Below are positions 18,545-26,566 of a stretch of DNA of 64,000 nt, one piece after another. The DNA is from Promethearchaeota archaeon (GTDB lineage Archaea > Asgardarchaeota > Lokiarchaeia > Sigyniarchaeales > SOKP01). Below the pieces are notes generated by a model that worked only from the letters and a program-made list of their open reading frames with translations, was not told where the DNA came from and ran no database searches. The first letter of the stretch is position 1; each line of letters opens with the position of its first letter. The stretch covers positions 62,001 to 126,000 of the forward strand of contig JAEOSU010000051.1 of assembly GCA_016840165.1 (NCBI GenBank), written 5' to 3'. Both the position numbers and the translations under genes were made by a program.

Positions 18545-19390
18545 TTATTTCAATAGAAATAATCTTAAAAGAAATTTAAACAAATTCAGTTCATTTAGAA
18601 GAGCCATATTTGAAATTATATAATCAAAAATATTCTCCTCTATGAAGTAAATCAGACTTTTTTGATGCCCCTCTTCTATTTTAATAAGTTCTACAATTCT
18701 TCTGATTAAATTAATGATTTGCTTCTCTACTACCAGCATATCGCAATTGGTAGGGTCAATATTAATTATATTAATGCCTGTGCTTGGATCAAATGAAAAT
18801 TTACTTAGTTCTGGATGATCTCTTACATAATTATGGCTTAGATAGTTTTCAAACATACTTTCGATACGTAGATACATTCTCTGTTTTTTATCTTGACTCA
18901 TATGAGCCTCTATTAGATTGATTAATAAATTTAAAATCTGTTGAAACACACCTAATATATCATAAAACTCTGCAATTGTAGTGATATTTTCAGCAGTTAA
19001 CCATTGAGAGTAATACTCTTCAATTATATTTTTAAATGGATTAAAATGATCGGTATTACCCTTCCATAGTGTTTTCCATGCTTCTTTATCACTCGCATAT
19101 TCTGCAATAAATGTTTGTTTGATAATATTTAACCTTGCTCTCAGAATATTTGAACTCACTGTTTTTTCGGAAGCAGCTACAAATAATAATTTTAACTCTT
19201 TATCTTCTAAATATACCCAACGCAACCCGCCCATGTCAATGCTTTCAATTCCCTCTTGAAACTCAAAGACAGTAAATTGATTTAACGCTGCTAATAAACC
19301 GCTTACTAAATCCTCATCTAAAAGTAAGGATAGATAAGACTTATATAATAATGTTATTCCACTCTCAGAGTCCAAGATCCAAATATTCAT
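18545..19390 (-). CDS. Asgard-type protein with a probable N-terminal longin-like domain
   Basis: The 281-residue protein begins MNIWILDSESGITLLYKSY, continues with a helix (DLVSGLLAALNQFTVFEF) and then a beta hairpin (GLRWVYLEDKELKLLFVAA). This is the beta-beta-alpha-beta-beta order seen in longin and roadblock domains at residues 1-95. The rest is helical and rich in Leu/Ile, without a membrane segment. In eukaryotes such domains regulate small GTPases and vesicle traffic, and Asgard archaea carry many of them. Fold assignment is from pattern only. It follows the SRPBCC-like gene by 79 bases on the same strand and may be in its operon. Confidence 0.6.
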   Translation of the reverse strand: MNIWILDSESGITLLYKSYLSLLLDEDLVSGLLAALNQFTVFEFQEGIESIDMGGLRWVYLEDKELKLLFVAASEKTVSSNILRARLNIIKQTFIAEYASDKEAWKTLWKGNTDHFNPFKNIIEEYYSQWLTAENITTIAEFYDILGVFQQILNLLINLIEAHMSQDKKQRMYLRIESMFENYLSHNYVRDHPELSKFSFDPSTGINIINIDPTNCDMLVVEKQIINLIRRIVELIKIEEGHQKSLIYFIEENIFDYIISNMALLNELNLFKFLLRLFLLK

Positions 19391-19469
19391 TTTCTAACCG
19401 AAGTTATCAGATACTATATTTGATATAATAAAAAATGTTTATCAATAAAATTGTTTTGGAAAACATAAA

Positions 19470-19964
19470 CTACCCTTTTTCTAGAAAATGACTCAAATCA
19501 TTTGATTTACAATACTTTTGTAGATTTCTCAACATGTCTGTTATCTTCATTTGGAGTGTCAAATCAGCGGCACCTCCGATTAGGTTCAAAAAATCACTAC
19601 TTAACTTAAAGTTCTCAATGAAGACGCCTAATTTTGATTTGCTATCTGATAATGATTTAACTCTCAGTCTTCCCTCCAATTCTTTTACATCCTTATTATT
19701 CCTAACGTTAAATTCAATTACTCTTCCTTTTCCTTCCTCTTCGCCTTTATCAATGAGTACTAATTCACCTTCCATTTCAATTGGAACCTTTATGACATTA
19801 ATTTCATCTAGAACCTTTGTAAATAACACATTAGGTGCAATGAATTCCGCTTCCATTTCTTTTGTTGGTTTTATCATTATCCAGAAGTCTGAATTATATA
19901 TTGCCTTTATGAGTGTTTCTTTATTGCAGTTTTCTATTTCTAAAACCTTTGATATTTTGCTCAT
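19470..19964 (-). CDS. SRPBCC (START/CoxG-like) superfamily protein
   Basis: This 164-residue soluble protein has a helix-grip pattern. The start MSKISKVLEIE is followed by an early helix with FWIMIKPTKEMEAEFIAPNVLFTK, several amphipathic strands including a GKGRVIEFNV and a LEGRLRVKSL strand, and a long C-terminal helix (LTLQMKITDMLRNLQKYCKS). Proteins of this type bind hydrophobic ligands in a deep cavity. The ligand is unknown. It is probably transcribed with the longin-like gene downstream. Confidence 0.5.
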   Translation of the reverse strand: MSKISKVLEIENCNKETLIKAIYNSDFWIMIKPTKEMEAEFIAPNVLFTKVLDEINVIKVPIEMEGELVLIDKGEEEGKGRVIEFNVRNNKDVKELEGRLRVKSLSDSKSKLGVFIENFKLSSDFLNLIGGAADLTLQMKITDMLRNLQKYCKSNDLSHFLEKG

Positions 19965-20182
19965 AATTTCCTTCTCTCAATTATTAATATATTATTTTAA
20001 TACAATGAAAAAAGTCTAATTTAGTTTTCTTTCTTGAGAATGTTTTCTAGATTTAGCCTCAGACTTCCTAGATTTTTTCATTTTCATAGACGGTGATTCA
20101 TAATTTATTTTTTCATCATAGGCTAATAAGTAATCTAATATTCTCTATTATAGAATCTTTTTTTTTATTAAATTCGAATCTA

Positions 20183-20389
20183 TTAACTCCTGATTAATTT
20201 AGACTTCTCTATTTCATGTTCAGTATGGCAGTTAGGACAAATCCATACTTTATCATTCTTTTTTACGGAATTAAGACAATTGGCGCATATTGTTATGTCA
20301 CAAATACAATATACACAATTTTCTATGTCCTTATTACAGTCTTTATTACAAATATAGCAAAATGGGGGATTTTTTGGCATTCTTCTCAA
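20183..20389 (-). CDS. Small protein with four CxxC zinc knuckles
   Basis: This 68-residue protein has Cys pairs at 11/14, 25/28, 35/38 and 51/54, plus single Cys at 18 and 30. Four evenly placed knuckles can bind two zinc ions, either as two ribbons or as a crossed-brace fold like RING, FYVE or PHD domains. The spacing does not match the classical RING consensus, since the fourth and fifth ligands are too far apart. No other domain is present. It could mediate protein or nucleic-acid contacts. The start at 20389 is ATG. Confidence 0.65.
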   Translation of the reverse strand: MRRMPKNPPFCYICNKDCNKDIENCVYCICDITICANCLNSVKKNDKVWICPNCHTEHEIEKSKLIRS

Positions 20390-20489
20390 TTATCAAATTC
20401 CACTCTTATAATATTCAATATTATACTTTTAATTTTAAAAATTATTTCATTTAACATAAGTTAATAATAATACGAATGAGTCAATTATT

Positions 20490-20684
20490 ATGTATAATTT
20501 TCAATCAAGAATGCGTTTGTTAAGCTTGATTAGCATTTTATTCATCTATTTTGCAATTTCAAGATTAATTTCATCAGATTTACAAGGTTTTTATATTTGG
20601 TTGATAGTGACGATTGTATACTTAACATCATTAGTAATCTTCTATGTTACATATAAAAAAACCCAAAAGAATACAGTGTCATAA
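20490..20684 (+). CDS. Small two-helix membrane protein
   Basis: This is a 64-residue frame from ATG 20490 with two hydrophobic stretches (LLSLISILFIYFAISRLI and FYIWLIVTIVYLTSLVIFYV) separated by a short polar loop, and a basic tail (YKKTQKN). The positive-inside pattern suggests both ends in the cytoplasm. No ribosome site stands out, and no family is recognised. It is convergent with the coiled-coil gene at 20696 with an 11-base gap. Confidence 0.5.
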   Translation: MYNFQSRMRLLSLISILFIYFAISRLISSDLQGFYIWLIVTIVYLTSLVIFYVTYKKTQKNTVS

Positions 20685-20695
20685 ATATAATGCTT

Positions 20696-20962
20696 TTATT
20701 TCTTTCTCTTTAAGAATTCAGGAATCACTCCTTCCAAGCCTAAGCTTTTAATAAGTGTGTCTCTGATATCCATTTGAATTTTCATATCTTGCATTATTTT
20801 TAGCGTGTTTTCTAAGGTAATAGAAAAGTTCTGACTCATTTCTTTAATCGTATCAGAAGTTAACTTTAATGATTCCCTGATTGCAATATTGGTCTCATGC
20901 AATTCCTGACTCATTTTTTCCATCGCTTTTCTCATTTCAGCAAGTTCGTCTTTAATCCCCAT
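20696..20962 (-). CDS. Small coiled-coil protein
   Basis: The 88 residues form an almost continuous heptad pattern (MRKAMEKMSQELHETNIAI, then TSDTIKEMSQNFSI and MQDMKIQMDIRDTL) and end with the short unit GLEGVIPEFLKRKK. It should oligomerise through a coiled coil. There are no Cys or membrane segments. No enzymatic or binding role can be read from it. It is divergent from the candidate selenoprotein frame at 21121. Confidence 0.6.
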   Translation of the reverse strand: MGIKDELAEMRKAMEKMSQELHETNIAIRESLKLTSDTIKEMSQNFSITLENTLKIMQDMKIQMDIRDTLIKSLGLEGVIPEFLKRKK

Positions 20963-21074
20963 TTGAAATCATTTAGAAAATTAGTTGTATTTAACTACTA
21001 TATGCTTAATTGTACATTAAGAATTTAATTCTTATAGTTTTTTCTAATTAAGCGGAAATATATTTTAATTATTA

Positions 21075-21082
21075 TTTATAAA
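21075..21082 (+). promoter_or_regulatory. Candidate TATA box for the TGA-containing small frame
   Basis: The sequence TTTATAAA lies 39 bases before the ATG at 21121. A start of transcription about 25 bases downstream would leave a short leader. This is a plausible archaeal promoter position, but the surrounding DNA is very AT-rich, so chance matches are common. Confidence 0.35.
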
Positions 21083-21120
21083 AGTAATAGATTAAAGCTT
21101 TCAAATATATATGAGAAACA

Positions 21121-21258
21121 ATGTCAGAATGGAAAAAAAGGCTTTCAACCAGCGAAACTAAGGATAATTTTTCTTGTACAGGATGAGCTATGGTTGATGG
21201 ACTCATAAAATGCATCAGAGATCTAAAAAATAAACGCCAAGAAAAGAAGAACAAATAA
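21121..21258 (+). CDS. Candidate small selenoprotein (or nonsense-interrupted CxxC protein)
   Basis: Reading from ATG 21121 gives 21 sense codons, a TGA at 21184-21186, and 23 further codons in the same frame to TAA at 21256-21258. The TGA follows Cys-Thr-Gly, so decoding it as selenocysteine gives a CxxU redox motif at residues 19-22. A basic amphipathic helix with another Cys at 31 follows (MVDGLIKCIRDLKNK). Selenocysteine coding is known in Lokiarchaeota. A TATA-like box at 21075 and a stem-loop after the stop fit an independent gene. I cannot recognise a canonical archaeal or eukaryotic SECIS. The alternative is a CxxC gene killed by a Cys-to-TGA mutation, or a chance frame. No family is recognised. 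Confidence 0.45.
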
Positions 21259-21277
21259 TTTAAAAATTTCTCAAGTG

Positions 21278-21303
21278 TTAAGTCGAAAAATAGTAGGACT
21301 TAA
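21278..21303 (+). other. Stem-loop after the candidate selenoprotein frame
   Basis: TTAAGTC at 21278-21284 pairs perfectly with GACTTAA at 21297-21303 around a 12-base loop that begins GAAAAA. It lies 20 bases after the stop codon. It could be part of a SECIS element, a terminator-like hairpin or chance. It lacks the short GC-rich upper stem of methanogen SECIS elements, and no uridine run follows directly. Confidence 0.3.
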
Positions 21304-21424
21304 TTCTAATGTTTTGCCCAAACAAGAGAAAAATGATGAGTTTTATCACTACTTTTTATTTTCTTTTTATATCAAGCAACAAGATAAATGTTTGATTACA
21401 ATATTAAATAAATTCTTTCATTAA

Positions 21425-22798
21425 CTATGGCCTTTTTGAGCCTTCTCCTACCTTTCTATATATAAATCCATGGCTCTCTACAACCTTTTTATCAAATATA
21501 TTTCGACCATCAATAATAATCGGCGTTCTCACCTTCTTCTTTAAATCATCTAAATTGATATCATAATATTGTTTGTGGTTGGTAGTAAACATCAAAACAT
21601 CTGCATCCTTGACCGCTTTTTCAAAATCATCTGTTAATTCCGTTGCATAATAATCTCGGACTTTTACATAAGGATCATGAGCAATATAGACAATATTATG
21701 AGAATGATATCTACTTCTAAGTGTTTTAATTACATTTTCGGTGGGTGTATTACGAGTATCATCTGTATCTGCCTTGTATGATACTCCAAGAAATACTATC
21801 TTAATATTATCTACTAATTTATGTTTTTCTCGAAATATATCTTCCATTAATTGTACCATATGCTTAGGCATGTAATCATTTAATTCTCGGGATTTTAATA
21901 GAATATCCGTCTTATATTTATTATCAGTATAATTTCGATGGCCATATACCAGTAAAAAGGGATCTTTGGTTAAACAATGGCCCCCAACACCTGAACCAGG
22001 AAAATGCATCATTCTATCATGTCTGTAATTAATGAGTTTGATAATTTCAAATATATCCCTATTAAAATCTTCACAGACTAATGCCATCTCATTTGCAAAC
22101 GCGATGTTTACATCTCGATAGGTGTTTTCTATACATTTTGTTAGTTCAGCAGTTAGAGTATCAGTTACATGCAAATCCTTCTTAACCACTCTTCCATAAA
22201 GATATTTCGCTTTCTCATTTGCCTCTTTGCAACCACCCCCGATTACACGAGGGAAATTGACAATATAGTCTAATAATTTACCTGGCATAACACGCTCGAA
22301 CGAAAACACTAAATAAAAGTCTTTACCTCTTACCAAGCCACTTTCTTTCTCAATAATAGGTTGAACAATGTTTTCTGTAGTACCCGGGGCGACAGTTGAT
22401 TCAATAATGATGGTGGCTCCCTTTTTAATATGTTTTGCGATTTTTCCAGATACTTCCTTTATAGATTCATAACGCGGAATTTTAGAGTCTAAATCTACAG
22501 GAGTTTGTACATCGATAAGAATATAGTCTGCTTTTGCTACATCATCATAGTCATCAGTAACATGGAATTTTCCATTTTTTACTACTTTTGCGATTAATTC
22601 ATCCAATCCGGGTTCTTCTCCTTCGAAAGGATTTTTTCCTGCGTTAAGCCAATCAATTTTCCATCCAGATCGTAATGATCTTCGTTGTATGCCCGTCACA
22701 TAGAAATTTTCTACATCTGCAAGTACAACAGCCATTGGTATACCTACATAGCCCATTCCTATGACACATATCTGAACTTTCTCACTCATAATCTCCAT
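21425..22798 (-). CDS. Nucleotide-sugar dehydrogenase (UDP-GlcNAc/UDP-ManNAc or UDP-glucose type)
   Basis: The enzyme oxidises a UDP-hexose to its uronic acid in two NAD-dependent steps, for surface glycans or N-glycosylation. The 457-residue protein has an N-terminal Rossmann domain (CVIGMGYVGIPMAVVLA), the DVQTPVD motif, and a central domain with ECIENTYRDVNIAFANEMAL-like residues (KCIENTYRDVNIAF). The catalytic Cys is in GSGVGGHCLTKDPF, and the C-terminal domain has LGVSYKADTDDTRNTP. The GVGGHC form favours the UDP-N-acetylmannosamine dehydrogenase branch, but the substrate is not settled. The start may be ATG 22798 or the ATG three codons later (MSEKVQIC). Confidence 0.9.
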   Translation of the reverse strand: MEIMSEKVQICVIGMGYVGIPMAVVLADVENFYVTGIQRRSLRSGWKIDWLNAGKNPFEGEEPGLDELIAKVVKNGKFHVTDDYDDVAKADYILIDVQTPVDLDSKIPRYESIKEVSGKIAKHIKKGATIIIESTVAPGTTENIVQPIIEKESGLVRGKDFYLVFSFERVMPGKLLDYIVNFPRVIGGGCKEANEKAKYLYGRVVKKDLHVTDTLTAELTKCIENTYRDVNIAFANEMALVCEDFNRDIFEIIKLINYRHDRMMHFPGSGVGGHCLTKDPFLLVYGHRNYTDNKYKTDILLKSRELNDYMPKHMVQLMEDIFREKHKLVDNIKIVFLGVSYKADTDDTRNTPTENVIKTLRSRYHSHNIVYIAHDPYVKVRDYYATELTDDFEKAVKDADVLMFTTNHKQYYDINLDDLKKKVRTPIIIDGRNIFDKKVVESHGFIYRKVGEGSKRP

Positions 22799-22886
22799 TC
22801 TCCGTCAGAACACAAATTAATATATACAAAAATCGGTCATGATTGAAAAAATTTTAGGATAATAAAAGAAAAAAAGTTAAAATTTT

Positions 22887-23582
22887 TTATGGCTTCTTCT
22901 TCTGGTAGCTTGTACCTTTCACGCCTTTGAAAATACCCGCAGCTATCGCGCCAAAAATGAAGCCTCCCACATGAGCGAAATGCGCAGTTGATCCTGCTCC
23001 AAATGGATCTAAAAGAGAAACCATAGCATAGGTTAATTCAGCTATAAAATAGGTTAAAATAAAATACCCTGCACTTACTTTTCTCATTGATGTACCTGTT
23101 GCAGATGGAAGATAAAACTTATTTTTAGGATAGAGAATTAAGTATACTCCCATCAATCCAAATATCGCTCCTGAAGCTCCTAAAGAAGGTATATCCGCAA
23201 AAGTTATTCCTGGTATAATTTCTATCGGTATAATTAATGTACTTACCGCATGGAGTAAACTACCGCAAATACCTGAGATTAAATAAACAATGAGATAATA
23301 AACATGACCCATTGCGTGTTCACAATTATCAGTGATGATAATGAAAAACCACATATTCATTATTATATGTACGATGTCACCATGCATAAACATTGAAGTC
23401 AGTAAAGTCCATAATTTCTGTCCGGCAAAAAATTCTGCTGGTACGAACGCATATTCTATATGCATTTGTCCTGCAGGGTCGCTCAGTTGCCAGATAAAAA
23501 CTATTATATTAGCCGCTAAAATTATTACAGAAAAATATTGTTTAAAAAACGGAATTTTATCACTTTCAGCTTCAAAAACCAT
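22887..23582 (-). CDS. Rhomboid family intramembrane serine protease
   Basis: This is a membrane protease of 231 residues with about six helices. Key parts are the HGDIVHIIMNMWFF segment in the second helix (with the Asn/His that stabilise the oxyanion), the catalytic Ser137 in LGASGAIFG, and His204 in HFAHVGGFIFG. These form the Ser-His dyad that cuts within or next to membrane helices. The N-terminus has a first helix (YFSVIILAANIIVFIW), and the tail is basic. No substrate is evident. It is complete and of normal length for prokaryotic rhomboids. Confidence 0.93.
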   Translation of the reverse strand: MVFEAESDKIPFFKQYFSVIILAANIIVFIWQLSDPAGQMHIEYAFVPAEFFAGQKLWTLLTSMFMHGDIVHIIMNMWFFIIITDNCEHAMGHVYYLIVYLISGICGSLLHAVSTLIIPIEIIPGITFADIPSLGASGAIFGLMGVYLILYPKNKFYLPSATGTSMRKVSAGYFILTYFIAELTYAMVSLLDPFGAGSTAHFAHVGGFIFGAIAAGIFKGVKGTSYQKKKP

Positions 23583-23717
23583 TAGTAACCACTTTTTCTA
23601 ATACTTAATTTTATGGATAGAGAAAGTTGGTTTTTATTGTATTTAAGAGTTTTTAAAATAAATCATTAGCTCGATACTATTGACCTCTACAATATGTATA
23701 ATCTATTTAAAATAATT

Positions 23718-24302
23718 TTATATAGGTTTGGCAAATATCATTTTTACTCTTAATTTATCGAACATCCCTGTTGGCATTGGTTTTATTAGGCATACTGTAT
23801 CTGCTCCCCGTCCAGTCCCCGCAACACATATCACATCTCTCTCGATGTCGGGAATCAAACCAGCATCCACTGCCATAGCAGCTATCTCCATACATACTTT
23901 AATTCCTTGGCAAAAATTTTGTCGTAAGTACTTTGCCATCAATTCTACGGGTGGCCATTGATTTAAGGAAAGACGATAACTTCTTGAAACAGCTCCTAAA
24001 GCGTGGGTTGTGGAAAACACCTTGAAACCTTTCTCCTCTAAATCTTTCATTACTTTTTCCGGAAATTCTTGTCTTTTATTTAAACCTGTAAAATAGTAAG
24101 AATGAGTCATAATAACTATATTAAATTCATTTGGAGAGAAATATTCAACAGATTTCTGTGCGGTCATACCTGTTGTACTTGCAATAATAATATCTTTTAT
24201 AGAAAACTCATCAGCATACTTTCTAGCAACCTCTAAAGCTTTCTTAGTATTAACAGCCCCTTGTTCCTTAAAATAAGACACTTCTACTCGAATTTCACTC
24301 AT
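23718..24302 (-). CDS. Stand-alone pyruvate kinase alpha/beta-domain protein
   Basis: This 194-residue soluble protein resembles the C-terminal allosteric domain of pyruvate kinase, without the catalytic barrel. Recognisable parts are NTKKALEVARKYADEF, DIIIASTTGMTAQKSVEYF, a strand-rich middle and the glycine-rich VICVAGTGRGADTVCLIKP. Free-standing versions are common in archaea and clostridia. Their role is not established, though a regulatory or nucleotide/phosphate-binding function is often assumed. It starts at ATG 24302, divergent from the transporter gene at 24416. Confidence 0.85.
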   Translation of the reverse strand: MSEIRVEVSYFKEQGAVNTKKALEVARKYADEFSIKDIIIASTTGMTAQKSVEYFSPNEFNIVIMTHSYYFTGLNKRQEFPEKVMKDLEEKGFKVFSTTHALGAVSRSYRLSLNQWPPVELMAKYLRQNFCQGIKVCMEIAAMAVDAGLIPDIERDVICVAGTGRGADTVCLIKPMPTGMFDKLRVKMIFAKPI

Positions 24303-24415
24303 AATCTTGTTTACTTTTTGTTATTTTATTTTCATAACTTTTCTTACCTTAAAAATGAATTTAATAAGAAAATAATTGCTTTTTTTAGAGATTCTTCTTT
24401 TTAGTTAGTAACATC

Positions 24416-25396
24416 ATGATTAATATTATCATAGGGATCATACTAGCATTAGTAACAACATTCTGTTTTAATATAGCTATTGTGTACCAAAAAAAGGGGC
24501 TTAGTCAAGGAAGATTAAGCGGAGCTGAGATAAATCTTGGAGCAGGATTTAAATCAACAATCAAAACTTTTATAAAATTAATCAAAAATAAGAACTGGGC
24601 ATTTGGAGCATTACTTGGAGTAGTTGGATGGGTTCCCTATATAATTTCGATTGGTTTAGTTGGTATTATCGTTACGGAACCTGTAATGGCAACGGGATTC
24701 ATCTTCTTTGTCATTGCTGCTAACCGTATTCTACATGAAAAAATTGGGGTCATTGAGTATATAGCAATTGGAATGCTAACTATCTCTCCCATTCTAATAG
24801 CATTAGCAGGAATATCAAATTTAGAAATAGATTTAATTGGTTTCGTCCCATCAATGATAATCTTTTTAATAATAACTGTTAGTGCTAGTATTATTTCTCT
24901 TTATTTTGCTAAAAGAAAAAGGGATACGAATCTTGAAGGTTTACTAACCATGTTTGGAGGAGCAATTTTGTTTGCCTTAGGAGGAATAGCTACTAATATA
25001 TTAGTCCAAGCCTTACTCCAAGCGGTAGATACAATTCATTGGTATGTGATTTTTCAATTACCCTTAGGGATATTTTGGTTTTTTTTAACCTCGTCATATC
25101 CATACTTATGGGTTTTTCTCGGATTTTGGATGATGGCAATCTTTAATTTATCAAGTCTGCCGTATTATCAAGGAGGTTATCAAAAAGGAAAAATTCTTAT
25201 TATGTATCCATTATTAGATTCCGTAGCTTTGCTATTGCCTATATTTGCTGGTTTAATTGTTTTCAAACAAACATTTGAGAACTTCTATTTATTTATTATA
25301 GCATTAATACTGATCGTTATTGCTTCCGTTATCCTTAGTAAATATCAAGTTGCTATTGAAAAGATGGAAGTAGAGAACCAGATTGATAATTCCTAA
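24416..25396 (+). CDS. Multi-helix membrane protein, DMT/EamA-like transporter
   Basis: The 326 residues contain about nine or ten hydrophobic helices with short loops, an arrangement like the drug/metabolite transporter superfamily. The first helix (IIIGIILALVTTFCFNIAIVYQKKGL) and the Pro-containing GWVPYIISIGLVGIIVTEPVMATGF resemble EamA or magnesium-transporter (NIPA)-like proteins, in which the first half is repeated. A long basic loop (YFAKRKRDTN) separates the halves. The substrate is unknown. It converges on the receiver gene at 25410. Confidence 0.75.
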   Translation: MINIIIGIILALVTTFCFNIAIVYQKKGLSQGRLSGAEINLGAGFKSTIKTFIKLIKNKNWAFGALLGVVGWVPYIISIGLVGIIVTEPVMATGFIFFVIAANRILHEKIGVIEYIAIGMLTISPILIALAGISNLEIDLIGFVPSMIIFLIITVSASIISLYFAKRKRDTNLEGLLTMFGGAILFALGGIATNILVQALLQAVDTIHWYVIFQLPLGIFWFFLTSSYPYLWVFLGFWMMAIFNLSSLPYYQGGYQKGKILIMYPLLDSVALLLPIFAGLIVFKQTFENFYLFIIALILIVIASVILSKYQVAIEKMEVENQIDNS

Positions 25397-25409
25397 GCAA
25401 TAATATTAT

Positions 25410-25814
25410 TTATTGATCTCCGGTTTTTTCTAGAATCTTTTTAACATATTCAAGTAAGGCTTTTCCAGAGATTGCTTTTAAAAGATAACCATCGGCACCT
25501 AATTCTTTTCCTTTAATAATATCAAATTTAAAATTTTTTACAGTAAAAAGAATAACCAGAATCTTCTTATATTTCTCATTAGTCTTAATTTTCTCCAAAA
25601 CCGTATATCCATCAACGTTGGGCATCATGATATCTAATAATACCAGTGTGATCTCATTATGTTGCTGTTCAATGATCTCAAGAGCTTCTTTTCCGCTATT
25701 AGATGTAATGGTGTCATAATTTTCGAGTTTAAGAATTTTATCTGTTAAATTTAGGATATCCTCCTCGTCATCGATTATCATTATTTTTCCTATACTCCTT
25801 GCGATTTTAGACAC
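25410..25814 (-). CDS. Stand-alone response-regulator receiver (CheY-like), variant
   Basis: This 134-residue single receiver domain has the acidic pair in IMIIDDEEDIL and the phosphorylation Asp in LVLLDIMMPNVDG. The conserved Thr is in VILFTVKNF and the Lys in YLLKAISGK. The residue after the Lys is Ala rather than the usual Pro, which may alter signalling at the output face. No DNA-binding or enzymatic domain is attached, so it probably acts by protein contact after phosphotransfer. No histidine kinase lies in the window. A paralogue lies 230 bases away on the same strand. Confidence 0.92.
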   Translation of the reverse strand: MSKIARSIGKIMIIDDEEDILNLTDKILKLENYDTITSNSGKEALEIIEQQHNEITLVLLDIMMPNVDGYTVLEKIKTNEKYKKILVILFTVKNFKFDIIKGKELGADGYLLKAISGKALLEYVKKILEKTGDQ

Positions 25815-26044
25815 CCTTCAATTTTTTAGATTATTCACTAATTTTACGAGAGAAATATAAGTTAATCCTCTCATATACCACAATCTATAATTTAAATCGT
25901 TTAATTGCTTTTTAAATTTTTATGATTTTATAAATTTGATCGATATTGTCATAGAATAATAATTGGGATCTCTTTATTTGCTTAAGATAATAATTATTTG
26001 CTAATGATAATAAAAAATTAGATTTAAACTATTGAAAGTGTAAT

Positions 26045-26434
26045 CTAATGGGTTTCAAATACACTATTGACATATTCTAATAATTGCTTACCAGAAAATG
26101 GTTTTGTAATATAACCGTCAGCCCCCATTTCTTTACCTTTTTGGATGTCTTCCTTAAAGCTTTTTACAGTAAATAAAATAACGAGGATATGTTTAAACAT
26201 ATCGTTTGACTTTATAGTTCTTAGTACTTCCATCCCACTCACTCCTGGCATCATTAAATCTAATAAAACAAGAGATATCTCGCTATACCTATCCTCGATA
26301 ATTTTAAGAGCCTCTTTCCCATTATTACAAGTCAGTGTATTATAACTAGCTAATTTGAGAATTTTATCCGTTAGATTGACTATATCAGGCTCATCATCCA
26401 CGACTAATATCGTTTTCGACGGATTTTTATCCAT
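26045..26434 (-). CDS. Stand-alone response-regulator receiver (CheY-like)
   Basis: This is a 129-residue single receiver domain with ILVVDDEPDIVN, the phosphoacceptor in LVLLDLMMPGVSG, Thr in VILFTVKSF and the canonical Lys-Pro in GYITKPFSG. It shares long stretches with the neighbouring receiver at 25410-25814, so the two arose by duplication. The start is ATG 26434 (MDKNPSKTILVV). It has no output domain, and a partner kinase is not visible nearby. Confidence 0.93.
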   Translation of the reverse strand: MDKNPSKTILVVDDEPDIVNLTDKILKLASYNTLTCNNGKEALKIIEDRYSEISLVLLDLMMPGVSGMEVLRTIKSNDMFKHILVILFTVKSFKEDIQKGKEMGADGYITKPFSGKQLLEYVNSVFETH

Positions 26435-26566
26435 TCTTAGCCCCGCTCGTTAAATGTTTTAATATTTAGTTATAAAAAATAAATAAATGAATTCAATTTA
26501 TTTTAACTATCATATATTGATTTTCTTATTTAATAGTTTATTCCAACTACGAAAATTTTACCATTC

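Noticed and set aside
20030..20150. A minus-strand frame of about 40 codons with a Lys/Ser/Arg-rich end
   Set aside because: The part before the first ATG has no usable start and is closed by an upstream stop. Only 22 codons would follow an ATG. It may be a remnant, but the support is too weak.
21310..21345. Possible eukaryote-type SECIS core in the AATG...ATGATG stretch after the candidate selenoprotein frame
   Set aside because: The 5' side lacks the required ATGA, and the helix between the two sides is only four A-T pairs.
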